Assembly (NCBI GenBank): GCA_038206385.1
Contig: JBBRAW010000042.1
Location: 1 to 24,853 of the forward strand
DNA from: JANXSD01 sp038206385
GTDB taxonomy: Bacteria; Bacteroidota; Bacteroidia; AKYH767-A; OLB10
Direction of reading: 5' to 3'
Length of the DNA: 24,853 nucleotides
In this document: positions 1-8,288 of the stretch, in pieces
How the letters are laid out: every line of letters begins with the position of its first letter
Position numbering within the stretch: the first letter of the stretch is position 1
Notes under the pieces: model-generated
What the model was told of the DNA's origin: nothing
Seen by the model: the letters and a program-made list of their open reading frames with translations, nothing else
Databases searched by the model: none
Made by a program: the position numbers and the translations under genes

Positions 1-2333
1 GGTATAATACATGGAATAACAACAACAACGAAACTTTTGGCGCAACTGTACTTTGGGCTACAAGACAAGCATATTGGTATTGGTTTACAGTACATGGACG
101 CAACAGTTATGACAATGCTGGAGGAGATATTGATGGATATATTAATGCCATATTCAGCGGGCCATGTTCTCCTAATCCTTGTTGCGTAGGCGCTAACGGA
201 AACAATGCGTCAATGTCATTTACTGGAGGTCAATTAAAAGTGGGTAGAGCAAGTACTGGTACTTTGTCTAATTCATTTAGTACCCTTGATATTCTCGCTC
301 ATGAATATACTCATGCTGTTACAGGTTCTACAGCTGCATTAACATACGCCAATGAGTCTGGAGCTTTAAACGAATCCTTTAGTGATATTTTTGCTGAGGC
401 AACAGAGAATTATATAACAGGAACAAACGATTGGCTATTAGGAAGTGAACGCACGTCTGGTGCCATTAGGAGTATGTCAGATCCAAGTTCAGCTCCGTAT
501 GGCGACCCAGCTACTTATCTTACAGGAACAAATTGGTGTGATTATACAAATGCAGGTTTGTCCTGTACCATGAATGATGCAGGAGGAGTACATACAAACA
601 GCGGAGTTCAGAATAAATGGTTTTATCTTTTATCAGTAGGCGGTTCTGGAACCAATGACAATGGTAACACATACAATATTTCAGGAATCGGAATTCTAAA
701 AGCGGCCAAAATTGCACAACGGAATCTCACTGCTATTTTAAACAACAACTCAAATTATTCAGATGCTCGTGCAGGATCATTGCAGGCTGCAGTGGATTTG
801 TACGGTGCATGTTCAAATGAATTAAAACAAGCAACCAACGCATGGCGAGCTGTAGGAGTAGGGGCACCATATTTTGATGTGAACGCAGTTGTAACTTCCG
901 ATTATAATAACAGAAATGTTTCCTGTCACGATGCGTGCGATGGTTCGGCGGAGGCTTTCGTTATCAGCGGAATTTCTCCAGCATTTTTATGGAGCACTGG
1001 AGCCACTACATCTTCCATCAGCGGACTTTGCCCAGGAGCCTATACCGTTACAGTTACTAATGTTTCTGGATTAGGATGTGCGGTGGTAACAAAGACAGTT
1101 ACTATTAATAACACCCCTAAACTTGTACTTCTTGCTCTAACTTTATCCAACCACAACGGATATAATATTTCCTGTAATGGTGGTAATGACGGAACTGCGG
1201 GTGCAAGTCCTTCTGGCGGAACAAATCCTTACAGTTATTCATGGAGCGATGGTCAGAGTTTTTCAAAAGCAACTGGACTTTCGGCTGGAACTTACTCGGT
1301 GACAGTCACAGATGTAAACGGATGTACTATCGCCCAAAGTGCTACATTAACTCAACCAACCGCTGTTTCAACCACTGCTGCACCCACAACAAATTACAAC
1401 GGATTCAATGTGCGATGCCACGGTGGAAGTGATGGTGCTGCCGCTGCATCTCCTTCAGGTGGCGTAGGTTCATTCACATTTAACTGGAGTAACGGTGCAA
1501 CAACAAATCCTGCAACAGGACTTTCGGCAGGAACATATACAGTGACTGTTACAGATGCAAACGGCTGTTCGCAAATAGCAAGCACAACATTAACAGAGCC
1601 ATCACAATTAACAATTGATGCAGGAGCAAACAAAATTGTTTACTATGGATATCCAGATTCCTCTTGTACAAAATTGCAATCATTTGGCGCTGGTGGTGGT
1701 GTACCTCCTCGTACGTTGACATGGAGTAACGGAAGTCATGCAGCGATGATCAATGTTTGTCCGATTGCATCAACCATTTATTACCTCACAATAACGGATG
1801 CCAATGGATGTTCCGCTACCGACAGTGTGAGAGTTTGTGTTATTGATGTAAGGTGCGGACCAGGACTAAAGAATGTTACGATTTGTCATGGAACAGGAAG
1901 TCTCACGAATCCGTTTGTTACTATTTGTCTTGATAAGTTGGGTGCAAAGGCACATTTCTTAAATCATGTTGGAGACCAGCTTGCAACCTGCGGCATTGTT
2001 AAGGTTTGCGATTTTCCAGCTGTAGGTGCAAGATTTGAGGATTCAAGTGAAGAAGCAATCAACAGAGATGATGTTTATCTAGGTGCATTCCCAAATCCAT
2101 TTTCTGGGATAACAACAATAAAATTTAAGTTATCTGAAAATGATAATGTCAATGTAAAAATCTATGACGTTTCCGGAAGAGAAAAAGCATTGATATTTAC
2201 AGGAAAAACTATTGGGGGAAATATTTACGAGGCAACCTTTGCCGGAACGCTTCTTTCGAATGGAATCTATTTTCTCCATCTCAAAAAGGAAAACGGTGAA
2301 AGCATTGTTCGAAAATTAATTTTAACGAAATAG
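1..2333 (+). CDS. M4 (thermolysin-like) metalloprotease with SprB repeats and T9SS sorting domain, 5' end missing
   Basis: Secreted zinc endopeptidase, presumably exported by the type IX system and anchored at or released from the cell surface. The frame is open from base 3 to the window edge, so the N-terminus (signal peptide, propeptide) lies outside; the first in-frame ATG at 213 is internal. Seen: the zinc motif HEYTH (300-314), the third-ligand motif GALNESFSD with the Glu codon at 372-374, and the catalytic-His motif GGVHTNSG with the His codon at 591-593. This is the complete M4 active site. After the catalytic domain (to about 890) come four Ig-like SprB repeats (about 912-1110, 1150-1355, 1393-1600, 1650-1840), the last one degenerate. 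A Cys/His segment with the pattern VTICHGTG...AHFLNHVGD (about 1875-2000) resembles a small domain common in secreted bacterial proteins. A type A sorting domain (FPNPF near 2090; ends KLILTK) closes the protein. Substrate unknown. Family assignment is firm. Confidence 0.95.
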   Translation, partial: YNTWNNNNNETFGATVLWATRQAYWYWFTVHGRNSYDNAGGDIDGYINAIFSGPCSPNPCCVGANGNNASMSFTGGQLKVGRASTGTLSNSFSTLDILAHEYTHAVTGSTAALTYANESGALNESFSDIFAEATENYITGTNDWLLGSERTSGAIRSMSDPSSAPYGDPATYLTGTNWCDYTNAGLSCTMNDAGGVHTNSGVQNKWFYLLSVGGSGTNDNGNTYNISGIGILKAAKIAQRNLTAILNNNSNYSDARAGSLQAAVDLYGACSNELKQATNAWRAVGVGAPYFDVNAVVTSDYNNRNVSCHDACDGSAEAFVISGISPAFLWSTGATTSSISGLCPGAYTVTVTNVSGLGCAVVTKTVTINNTPKLVLLALTLSNHNGYNISCNGGNDGTAGASPSGGTNPYSYSWSDGQSFSKATGLSAGTYSVTVTDVNGCTIAQSATLTQPTAVSTTAAPTTNYNGFNVRCHGGSDGAAAASPSGGVGSFTFNWSNGATTNPATGLSAGTYTVTVTDANGCSQIASTTLTEPSQLTIDAGANKIVYYGYPDSSCTKLQSFGAGGGVPPRTLTWSNGSHAAMINVCPIASTIYYLTITDANGCSATDSVRVCVIDVRCGPGLKNVTICHGTGSLTNPFVTICLDKLGAKAHFLNHVGDQLATCGIVKVCDFPAVGARFEDSSEEAINRDDVYLGAFPNPFSGITTIKFKLSENDNVNVKIYDVSGREKALIFTGKTIGGNIYEATFAGTLLSNGIYFLHLKKENGESIVRKLILTK

Positions 2334-2350
2334 CAATAACGATCAGATAT

Positions 2351-2382
2351 AAAACCCGTCTCATTATATAGACGGGTTTTTA
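2351..2382 (+). terminator. Intrinsic terminator after the M4 protease gene
   Basis: Perfect 11-bp stem, AAAACCCGTCT (2351-2361) with AGACGGGTTTT (2370-2380), 8-nt loop, and a run of T at the 3' foot. It starts 17 bases after the protease stop codon. The A tract on the other side means it could also work on the minus strand. It separates the protease from the RCC1 gene starting at 2402. Confidence 0.9.
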
Positions 2383-2401
2383 TTCTGCCTAACAAAACCA
2401 A

Positions 2402-3778
2402 ATGAAAAAACTAATCTTTACTTTACGATTGTTTGTGTTTCTACAAACTGTTTCATTCATGATTCCGACTTTTTCCAATGCACAAAAAATTGCTTGTGGC
2501 GGGCAACATTCTCTTTTCCTTTGTAGTGACAGTATAGTAAACTGTTGGGGATGGAATTTGCTAGGTCAACTTGGAAACGGAACCAACGCCAGTACCAATC
2601 TCCCTGTGGAAGTGACCGCTTTGAACGGCATTCGTGATGTTGGTGCCGGAGTCAATCACTCCGTTGTGTTGAAGCATGATAGCACCGTGTGGGCGTGGGG
2701 TTATAATGCTAACGGTGAACTTGGAAATGGAACCACCACCGATAGCAATGTTCCAACGCAAGTAACAGGGTTATCGGATATTATTGCTCTTTCTTCCATG
2801 TATCATTCACTTGCTTTAAAACATGACAGCACCGTACTTGCTTGGGGTTACAACGCGTATGGCGAACTTGGAAACGGAAGTACTGTTGGTTTTAGCAATG
2901 TACCTGTTCCAGTAAGTGGACTCACAGGCATCACAAACATCGCTTGCGGATATTACCATTCTCTTGCTATTAAAAGTGATAGTACTGTTTGGGCTTGGGG
3001 CGGTCCTCCCGGAAATGGAAGCAACATGAACAGCAATTCCCCAATACTGATAGGCGGACTTTCGGGTATCGTTGCTATAGCAGGTGGCAATGGTTTTTCA
3101 CTTGTATTAAAAAATGACAGCACTGTATGGGCATTTGGAAGCAATAACGAAGGCGAACTTGGAAATGGAAATACTACCAATAGTATTGTTCCTGTACAAG
3201 TCAGCGGACTCTCAGGTATCATAGCCATAGTGGCAGGAGTTTATCACTCACTCGCACTAAAAAATGATGGAACAGTATGGACGTGGGGATTTAATTTGTA
3301 CGGCCAACTTGGTAACGGAACTAACACCGATAGCCATATTCCGGTGCAGGTTACAGGGCTTACTGGAATGGTGGCAATTGCTGGAGGATATTCGCATTCT
3401 ATTGCGATGAAGAATGACGGCACTTGCTGGGCGTGGGGCGGTAACTCGAATGGGCAACTTGGCGATGCAACTTTTACAAATAGCAATGTACCAGTACAGG
3501 TATTGGGATTGTGTCAAAGTGCTAATTCAATAAATGAAATGACAGGTGCTTCAAGCATTTCAGTTTTTCCAAATCCTTTTAAAAATGAGTTTACAATATA
3601 CGGAACTAATGAAAAAGGAATAGTAATAATTTTGGATGCAACAGGGAAAGAAGTTCAGAAGCAAAAGACTTTTAATCTAGAGACTAAAATCAATACTGAA
3701 AAATTATTGCTGGGTTTTTATCTGCTCCGCTATACGGAGGGAAATACTACTTCTAATAGTAAGTTGATTAAATATTAA
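2402..3778 (+). CDS. RCC1-repeat beta-propeller protein with T9SS sorting domain
   Basis: Secreted protein with a signal peptide (residues 1-28, ending FSNAQ), seven RCC1/BLIP-II-type repeats of about 50 residues (about residues 29-380), and a type A sorting domain (FPNPF near residue 392, ending KLIKY). Each repeat has the core pattern HSLALK.DSTVWAWG..N.GELGNGT...VPVQVTGL. Seven repeats predict a closed seven-bladed propeller. Repeat 4 is shorter, reading GGPPGNGS where the others have a full GELGNG turn. No catalytic residues are recognisable, so binding or adhesion is more likely than enzymatic activity. The start ATG at 2402 is well placed before the signal peptide. No TAnnTTTG box lies between the terminator and the start, so the promoter is unknown; it might be read through from the protease. 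Base composition matches the protease, not the genes downstream. Confidence 0.9.
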   Translation: MKKLIFTLRLFVFLQTVSFMIPTFSNAQKIACGGQHSLFLCSDSIVNCWGWNLLGQLGNGTNASTNLPVEVTALNGIRDVGAGVNHSVVLKHDSTVWAWGYNANGELGNGTTTDSNVPTQVTGLSDIIALSSMYHSLALKHDSTVLAWGYNAYGELGNGSTVGFSNVPVPVSGLTGITNIACGYYHSLAIKSDSTVWAWGGPPGNGSNMNSNSPILIGGLSGIVAIAGGNGFSLVLKNDSTVWAFGSNNEGELGNGNTTNSIVPVQVSGLSGIIAIVAGVYHSLALKNDGTVWTWGFNLYGQLGNGTNTDSHIPVQVTGLTGMVAIAGGYSHSIAMKNDGTCWAWGGNSNGQLGDATFTNSNVPVQVLGLCQSANSINEMTGASSISVFPNPFKNEFTIYGTNEKGIVIILDATGKEVQKQKTFNLETKINTEKLLLGFYLLRYTEGNTTSNSKLIKY

Positions 3779-3792
3779 TTAAAGCAACTTAC

Positions 3793-3949
3793 TACCAATT
3801 CTTAATATAAATTAGTTAAAAAAACGAAGTAGTTTTTTGTTAAGACGATTTTAAAAAATCATTGCATAGCCATTGCATACGAAATTTTTTTTAAGAAGTA
3901 TTAGTGAAAAATTGCAAGTACATAGGACTAATTTATATTAAGTTTGGTA
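3793..3949. repeat. Palindromic intergenic element with about 22-bp terminal inverted repeats
   Basis: This lies between two convergent genes. CTTAATATAAATTAGT (3801-3816) is repeated exactly in inverted orientation at 3927-3942. The arms continue outward as TACCAA (3793-3798) and TTGGTA (3944-3949), and weaker similarity (ACTT/AAGT) extends a few bases further. The 110-bp interior is AT-rich, contains the direct repeat ATTGCATA twice about 12 bases apart, and has no ORF. It could be a MITE-like element or a bidirectional transcription stop. There is no second copy in this window. Confidence 0.55.
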
Positions 3950-3963
3950 TTAGAAGTACCTTC

Positions 3964-5145
3964 TTAAACGATTCTATCAATTTTTACATCCTTATTAATC
4001 TCTAAATTTTCCACATCTATTCCTTCTAGTAAAACTAATCCTGGTGTTTTTCCTTCACTAATAGATCCAAAAGTATTTTCAATTCCTAAAAATGTTGCAC
4101 CATTTATTGTAGCCCATTTTATTAGGCGATCAAATGGAATTTCGGGATTTGTTTGTTGAATAATTCTCAACTCATCAAGGATATTTAATTTATGATTTGA
4201 AGCAAGACTATCTGTTCCAATCGTAACTTTTAATTGATCGCTATTAAAGAGATTGAAATCAGGTAAGCTGTCAGTAATGTATCGATTTGCATTCGGACAT
4301 AAACACCAATAAATATTTTTATGTTGTGATGATGCCCAAGCAATTTCTTCTTCGTTTGTGTAAGTATTATGCACCAATAATAAATTATTACTCGCTACTA
4401 ATTTTGGTAATGTTCTTTGTAATGGAGTTGATTCAGATGTTGCTTTAAAGAGCGAATAATCTAAACCGAGGTCACTAAATAATTCTGCAAAAGGACCAGT
4501 TTTATTTGTACAGAATTGATATTCATCCATACTTTCTTCCATGTGAATACTTACTGGAGAATTATTTTTATATTCAGTACTCAGTAATTCGAATAGCCAA
4601 TCGGAAACAGAATAGGGTGCATGTGGAACTAAACTCGACGAATGGTTTTTAATGGATGAAAATTTTTCAGAAAGTGATTTTGCTTTTAAAATAATTTCTT
4701 CCGCTTTTGTTGGATCTAATCCGAGTACTTCAACGAATGTATGATAGTGTAATCGTGAATTATTTTTCACTTCAAATGAATTTTCAAAATTGGAGATATC
4801 ACCAACAGCAACAATTCCATTTTGAAACATTTCATCTTCCGCCTTTTGCATTGCAGATAATTGTTCTTCTGCAGAAAAAGTAAATCGTTGTGCGAATAAA
4901 CTGCGTATGAATGCACTCATGCCTTGCTTTTCAGGTATGCATCCACGTAAGTGAGAAAGCTCCAAATGACAATGTGTATTAATAAAACCCGGAACAATAA
5001 TACCATTTAGGATTTCTGCATTTTTAGGAATTGTACTTTCATTAATGCTACAAATTTTTCCATCATGATCACATTCAATCCAACCATTTTTTATGGCTGG
5101 ACGATCGCCAGTGAAAATTAAATCGGCGGAAAATCTTCGGTTCAT
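3964..5145 (-). CDS. Amidohydrolase superfamily deaminase/chlorohydrolase-like protein
   Basis: A 393-residue cytosolic metal-dependent hydrolase of the amidohydrolase (TatD/TrzN/cytosine deaminase-like) superfamily. Visible motifs: THCHLELSH (metal His at about residues 58 and 60), HAPYSVS (about 155), SIHMEES with the HxE pair typical of aminohydrolases acting on purine- or triazine-like rings, a conserved LVHNTYT, and TIGTDS with the metal-binding Asp. The frame extends upstream to 5181, but ATG at 5145 is the better start. It begins the typical N-terminal strand (RRFSADLIFTG), and a -7 box sits inside the extended part. Substrate is not determinable. The HCHLELS signature is shared with deaminases of the aminofutalosine type, but no other menaquinone gene is nearby, so that is only a possibility. 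Divergent from rlmN. Confidence 0.85.
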   Translation of the reverse strand: MNRRFSADLIFTGDRPAIKNGWIECDHDGKICSINESTIPKNAEILNGIIVPGFINTHCHLELSHLRGCIPEKQGMSAFIRSLFAQRFTFSAEEQLSAMQKAEDEMFQNGIVAVGDISNFENSFEVKNNSRLHYHTFVEVLGLDPTKAEEIILKAKSLSEKFSSIKNHSSSLVPHAPYSVSDWLFELLSTEYKNNSPVSIHMEESMDEYQFCTNKTGPFAELFSDLGLDYSLFKATSESTPLQRTLPKLVASNNLLLVHNTYTNEEEIAWASSQHKNIYWCLCPNANRYITDSLPDFNLFNSDQLKVTIGTDSLASNHKLNILDELRIIQQTNPEIPFDRLIKWATINGATFLGIENTFGSISEGKTPGLVLLEGIDVENLEINKDVKIDRIV

Positions 5146-5163
5146 TTTATGGGAATTTCGGTT

Positions 5164-5171
5164 CAAAATTA
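5164..5171 (-). promoter_or_regulatory. -7 box (TAATTTTG) for the amidohydrolase gene
   Basis: TAATTTTG on the minus strand fits the Bacteroidota -7 consensus TAnnTTTG. The predicted start of transcription is about 13 bases before ATG at 5145. No clear -33 TTG is seen at the expected distance. The box supports the shorter start codon. Confidence 0.5.
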
Positions 5172-5276
5172 GCAGAATCATTTTTAAGGAACGATTCTGA
5201 GTATGAAATTTAGAATATTAATGCCTTTAAGTAGCTCTAAGAATGATTTTATGGTTTATAATCGGCTTCGGGGTCG

Positions 5277-5284
5277 TATCTTTG
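5277..5284 (+). promoter_or_regulatory. -7 box (TATCTTTG) directly before rlmN
   Basis: TATCTTTG fits TAnnTTTG and ends 7 bases before the ATG at 5292. Transcription would start within one or two bases of the start codon, so the mRNA would be leaderless or nearly so. The -33 element is weak. Confidence 0.55.
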
Positions 5285-5291
5285 CCGAATC

Positions 5292-6341
5292 ATGCAAAAG
5301 CCCAATCTACGCCATCTCGACGCTGAAAATTTAAAAGAATTTTTTATCAGTAAAGGTGAAAAGCCATTCCGCGCAAAGCAAGTACAAGAGTGGATTTGGG
5401 AAAAAGCAGCGCGCTCTTTCGAGGATATGACTAATCTTTCGAAAGAAACAAGAACATTGCTCGAAGAGAACTTTGTGTTGGATCCAATCACGATCGATAG
5501 TCAACAGATTAGTAGCGATCGTACCATCAAAAATGCTTTCAAATTACATGATGGATATATTATCGAAGGCGTTTTAATTCCTACCGATTCACGCATGACA
5601 GCTTGTGTTTCATCGCAAGTGGGATGTAGTTTAACGTGTAAATTTTGTGCTACTGGAAAATTAGATCGCGTTCGCAATTTGCATCATGATGAAATCTTTG
5701 ATCAAGTTGCAATTATTCGTGAACAAGCAGAAAAAAATTATGGCATTCCACTTTCAAATATTGTTTACATGGGAATGGGTGAACCGTTATTGAATTATAG
5801 CAACGTATTGAAAAGCATTGAGCATATAACTTCTCAAAAAGGTTTGGGTATGGCGCCTTCTCGCATCACTGTTTCTACAGCAGGTATCGCGAAGATGATT
5901 AAAAAATTGGGTGATGATGAAGTGAAATTTAATCTTGCACTATCATTGCATGCCGCAAATGATAAAAAGAGAAGTCAGATCATGCCAATAAACGAACATA
6001 ACACGTTAGAAGTTTTAGAAGAAGCATTAAATTATTTTCATGATAAAACAGGTAAGCGTGTAACCTTTGAATACATTGTTTTCAAAAATTTTAATGATAC
6101 TCTTGAGGATGCGAAAGAGTTGCTAGCATTTTCAAAAAAAGTTCCTTCAAAAATTAATTTGATTGAATATAATTCGATTGGTGATGGTGAATTTCAAAAT
6201 ACGAGTGATGAAAAGTTGAATCAGTTTTATCAGTATTTAGCGAAGAATGGTTTGGTAGTTAATCTGAGAAGAAGTAGAGGTAAAGATATTGATGCTGCTT
6301 GCGGACAATTAGCTAATAAGGAGAAAAAAGTACTTCAATAA
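5292..6341 (+). CDS. rlmN: 23S rRNA (adenine(2503)-C(2))-methyltransferase RlmN
   Basis: Radical-SAM enzyme that methylates C2 of A2503 in 23S rRNA, and A37 in some tRNAs in well-studied species; cytosolic. At 349 residues it has the family's usual length. The radical-SAM cluster motif CX3CX2C is C112-C116-C119 in GCSLTCKFCATGK. It is followed by the YMGMGEPL motif and, near the C-terminus, the Cys in AACGQL (about residue 337), which corresponds to the methyl-carrying Cys of the family. The N-terminal helical accessory domain (residues 1-95) is complete, and ATG 5292 starts a normal N-terminus. The MFS gene follows after 30 bases and is probably co-transcribed. Confident by full-length family pattern. 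Confidence 0.97.
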   Translation: MQKPNLRHLDAENLKEFFISKGEKPFRAKQVQEWIWEKAARSFEDMTNLSKETRTLLEENFVLDPITIDSQQISSDRTIKNAFKLHDGYIIEGVLIPTDSRMTACVSSQVGCSLTCKFCATGKLDRVRNLHHDEIFDQVAIIREQAEKNYGIPLSNIVYMGMGEPLLNYSNVLKSIEHITSQKGLGMAPSRITVSTAGIAKMIKKLGDDEVKFNLALSLHAANDKKRSQIMPINEHNTLEVLEEALNYFHDKTGKRVTFEYIVFKNFNDTLEDAKELLAFSKKVPSKINLIEYNSIGDGEFQNTSDEKLNQFYQYLAKNGLVVNLRRSRGKDIDAACGQLANKEKKVLQ

Positions 6342-6371
6342 AAATTTATTTTTTTATAATTCTTTTAACGA

Positions 6372-7565
6372 TTGAAAATTAGTAGAGTAGTTTTGATTTT
6401 ATCGTTTGTGAGTTTACTTGCAGATATTGCGAGTGAATTATTGTATCCTGTAATGCCCGTTTATTTAAAGTCGGTTGGTTATTCTTTTATTGCCATTGGA
6501 TTATTAGAAGGAATAGCAAATGTAGTGGCTGGAATTGCTAAAGGTTATTTTGGAAAGTTATCAGATAAACGAGGAGAACGAAGTGTTTTTGTTAAAACAG
6601 GATATGGATTTTCTGCTATTGGAAAAGGGTTACTATTAATTTCATCTTCATTACCGATAATTTATTTGTCGCGATTAACTGATCGGTTAGGAAAAGGAAT
6701 TCGTACTGCGCCACGTGATGCGATTCTTGCTTCAGAAAGTACAGAAGAAACGCGCGCTGCTGTATTTGGATTTCATCGCGCAATGGATACAACAGGAGCA
6801 GTTATTGGTCCTGTGATTGGATTGGTATGGTTATACTTTTATCCAGGCAATTACAAAGGAATGTTTATGATTGCAGTTTTTCCTGCAGTTGCATCTTGGT
6901 TACTTACGCTAATTGTAAAAGATAAATCGATAAAAGAAAAGCCTGTTGTTAGTTTAGAAAAAAAAGGTGGATTCTTTAGTCATTTCGGATACTGGAATAA
7001 TGCGAAGCTAGAATATAAATCGCTGGTTGGAACATTATTGTTTTTTGCTTTAGTAAATAGTCCGGATGTGTTTTTATTGCTTACCATTAAAGCCGCAGGA
7101 TTTTCTGATCAAGCGATGATTGTTGCTTATGTATTTTACAATTTAATTTATGCTTTGTTGTCGTATCCTGTAGGAAAGTTAGCTGATAAGATTGGTAGAA
7201 TGAAAGTATTAATTGTTGGTGTATTGTTATTTGTGGTTACTTACATCGGAATGGCTTATGCCTCATCACTTATTTCATTTTTAATTTTATTTATGATTTA
7301 TGCAATGTCGATGGCATGTACAGAGAGTGTTGTAAAAGCGATTATCTCTGGATTTATTCCTGATAACGAACGAGGGACAGCAATTGGATTTTATTCTAGT
7401 ACGAGTAGTATCGCTGCATTAATCGCAGGTGCATGGACAGGCTGGGTATTTGGGGCGTATGGAATAAAAGCAGCATTTTTAGTTACTGCTGCAGGTGCAT
7501 TCATTTCAATGATTGTACTAATTCTTAAAATGAATAATCTTCAACAGAATAAAATAGAATTGTAA
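6372..7565 (+). CDS. MFS transporter
   Basis: Inner-membrane major facilitator of 397 residues with about 12 hydrophobic segments. Seen: the loop 2-3 signature GKLSDKRGERS (about residues 57-67), the motif DRLGKGIRTAPRDAILA after TM4, and the loop 8-9 repeat of the signature GKLADKIGRMKV (about 268-279). The RxGKGIRxAPRDA motif marks a subfamily of bacterial MFS permeases of unknown or efflux-type substrate. The only possible start is TTG at 6372: an in-frame TAA lies at 6366-6368 and the next ATG is inside TM1. No promoter is seen in the 30-base gap after rlmN, so expression from the rlmN promoter is likely. Ends convergent with ribE. Substrate unknown. Confidence 0.88.
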   Translation: MKISRVVLILSFVSLLADIASELLYPVMPVYLKSVGYSFIAIGLLEGIANVVAGIAKGYFGKLSDKRGERSVFVKTGYGFSAIGKGLLLISSSLPIIYLSRLTDRLGKGIRTAPRDAILASESTEETRAAVFGFHRAMDTTGAVIGPVIGLVWLYFYPGNYKGMFMIAVFPAVASWLLTLIVKDKSIKEKPVVSLEKKGGFFSHFGYWNNAKLEYKSLVGTLLFFALVNSPDVFLLLTIKAAGFSDQAMIVAYVFYNLIYALLSYPVGKLADKIGRMKVLIVGVLLFVVTYIGMAYASSLISFLILFMIYAMSMACTESVVKAIISGFIPDNERGTAIGFYSSTSSIAALIAGAWTGWVFGAYGIKAAFLVTAAGAFISMIVLILKMNNLQQNKIEL

Positions 7566-7601
7566 TTATTTTTTCCGCAAGGATTATTTCGAGATTTCAA
7601 A

Positions 7602-8204
7602 TCAATTGAGCTTCAAATTAATTCGTTTCATATAACCAGCAACATATTTTCCAATAATATCAAATTCTAAATTTACAGTATCTCCGATTTTTATTTGATG
7701 AAAATTTGTATGCTCAAATGTGTAAGGAATAATTGCTACTGAAAATTTTCCCGCAGCAGAATCGACTACAGTTAAGCTAACACCGTTGATGCAAATTGAT
7801 CCCTTCGCTACTGTATAATTATTTGTTAAAGCATTATAGTTGAAATGAAATGTCCAACTTCCATCGTCTACAATAATTTTTTCACATAATGCTGTTTGAT
7901 CAACATGACCTTGAACAATATGTCCGTCTAAACGTCCATTGGCGAACATACAACGCTCTAAATTTACTTTGTCACCAATTTTTAATGAGCCAAGATTTGT
8001 TTTATGTAAAGACTCTAAAATTGCTGTTACTGAATATTGATTATTTTGAATGGCAATGATTGTTAAACATACACCGTTATGTGCTAAGCTTTGATCAATT
8101 TTTAATTCGGAGGTAAAAGGACAAGAAAGCGTGAATGTTTTATTTGTACCAGATTCGCTAATTGATTCAACGATGCCTTGTGATTCGATAATGCCTGTGA
8201 ACAT
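7602..8204 (-). CDS. ribE: Riboflavin synthase, alpha subunit
   Basis: Converts two 6,7-dimethyl-8-ribityllumazines to riboflavin, the last step before FMN/FAD; cytosolic trimer. The 200-residue protein has two lumazine-binding half-domains. The N-terminal half starts MFTGIIE and has the GRLDGHIVQGHVD motif near residue 95; the C-terminal half has SICINGVSLTV near 135. Length and both motifs are canonical. It lies 84 bases downstream of the photolyase gene on the same strand, and I see no TAnnTTTG box in that gap, so co-transcription with photolyase is possible. That would link flavin supply to an FAD enzyme. No FMN riboswitch-like leader is evident. Confidence 0.95.
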   Translation of the reverse strand: MFTGIIESQGIVESISESGTNKTFTLSCPFTSELKIDQSLAHNGVCLTIIAIQNNQYSVTAILESLHKTNLGSLKIGDKVNLERCMFANGRLDGHIVQGHVDQTALCEKIIVDDGSWTFHFNYNALTNNYTVAKGSICINGVSLTVVDSAAGKFSVAIIPYTFEHTNFHQIKIGDTVNLEFDIIGKYVAGYMKRINLKLN

Positions 8205-8288
8205 TTTTGATTGCTTAAATTCTTTTACGAAATTACAAAATACGAATGAATGTAGGCTTGCTATGAATTGATATCAAATAAGAAAAAA

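Noticed and set aside
912..1840. Repeats in the protease considered as a CRISPR-like or DNA-level repeat array
   Set aside because: They are diverged protein repeats (SprB), about 200-240 bases each, in frame, without spacers.
2953..3517. Several overlapping minus-strand frames in the RCC1 gene
   Set aside because: Their repeated protein sequence merely mirrors the RCC1 repeats in antisense.
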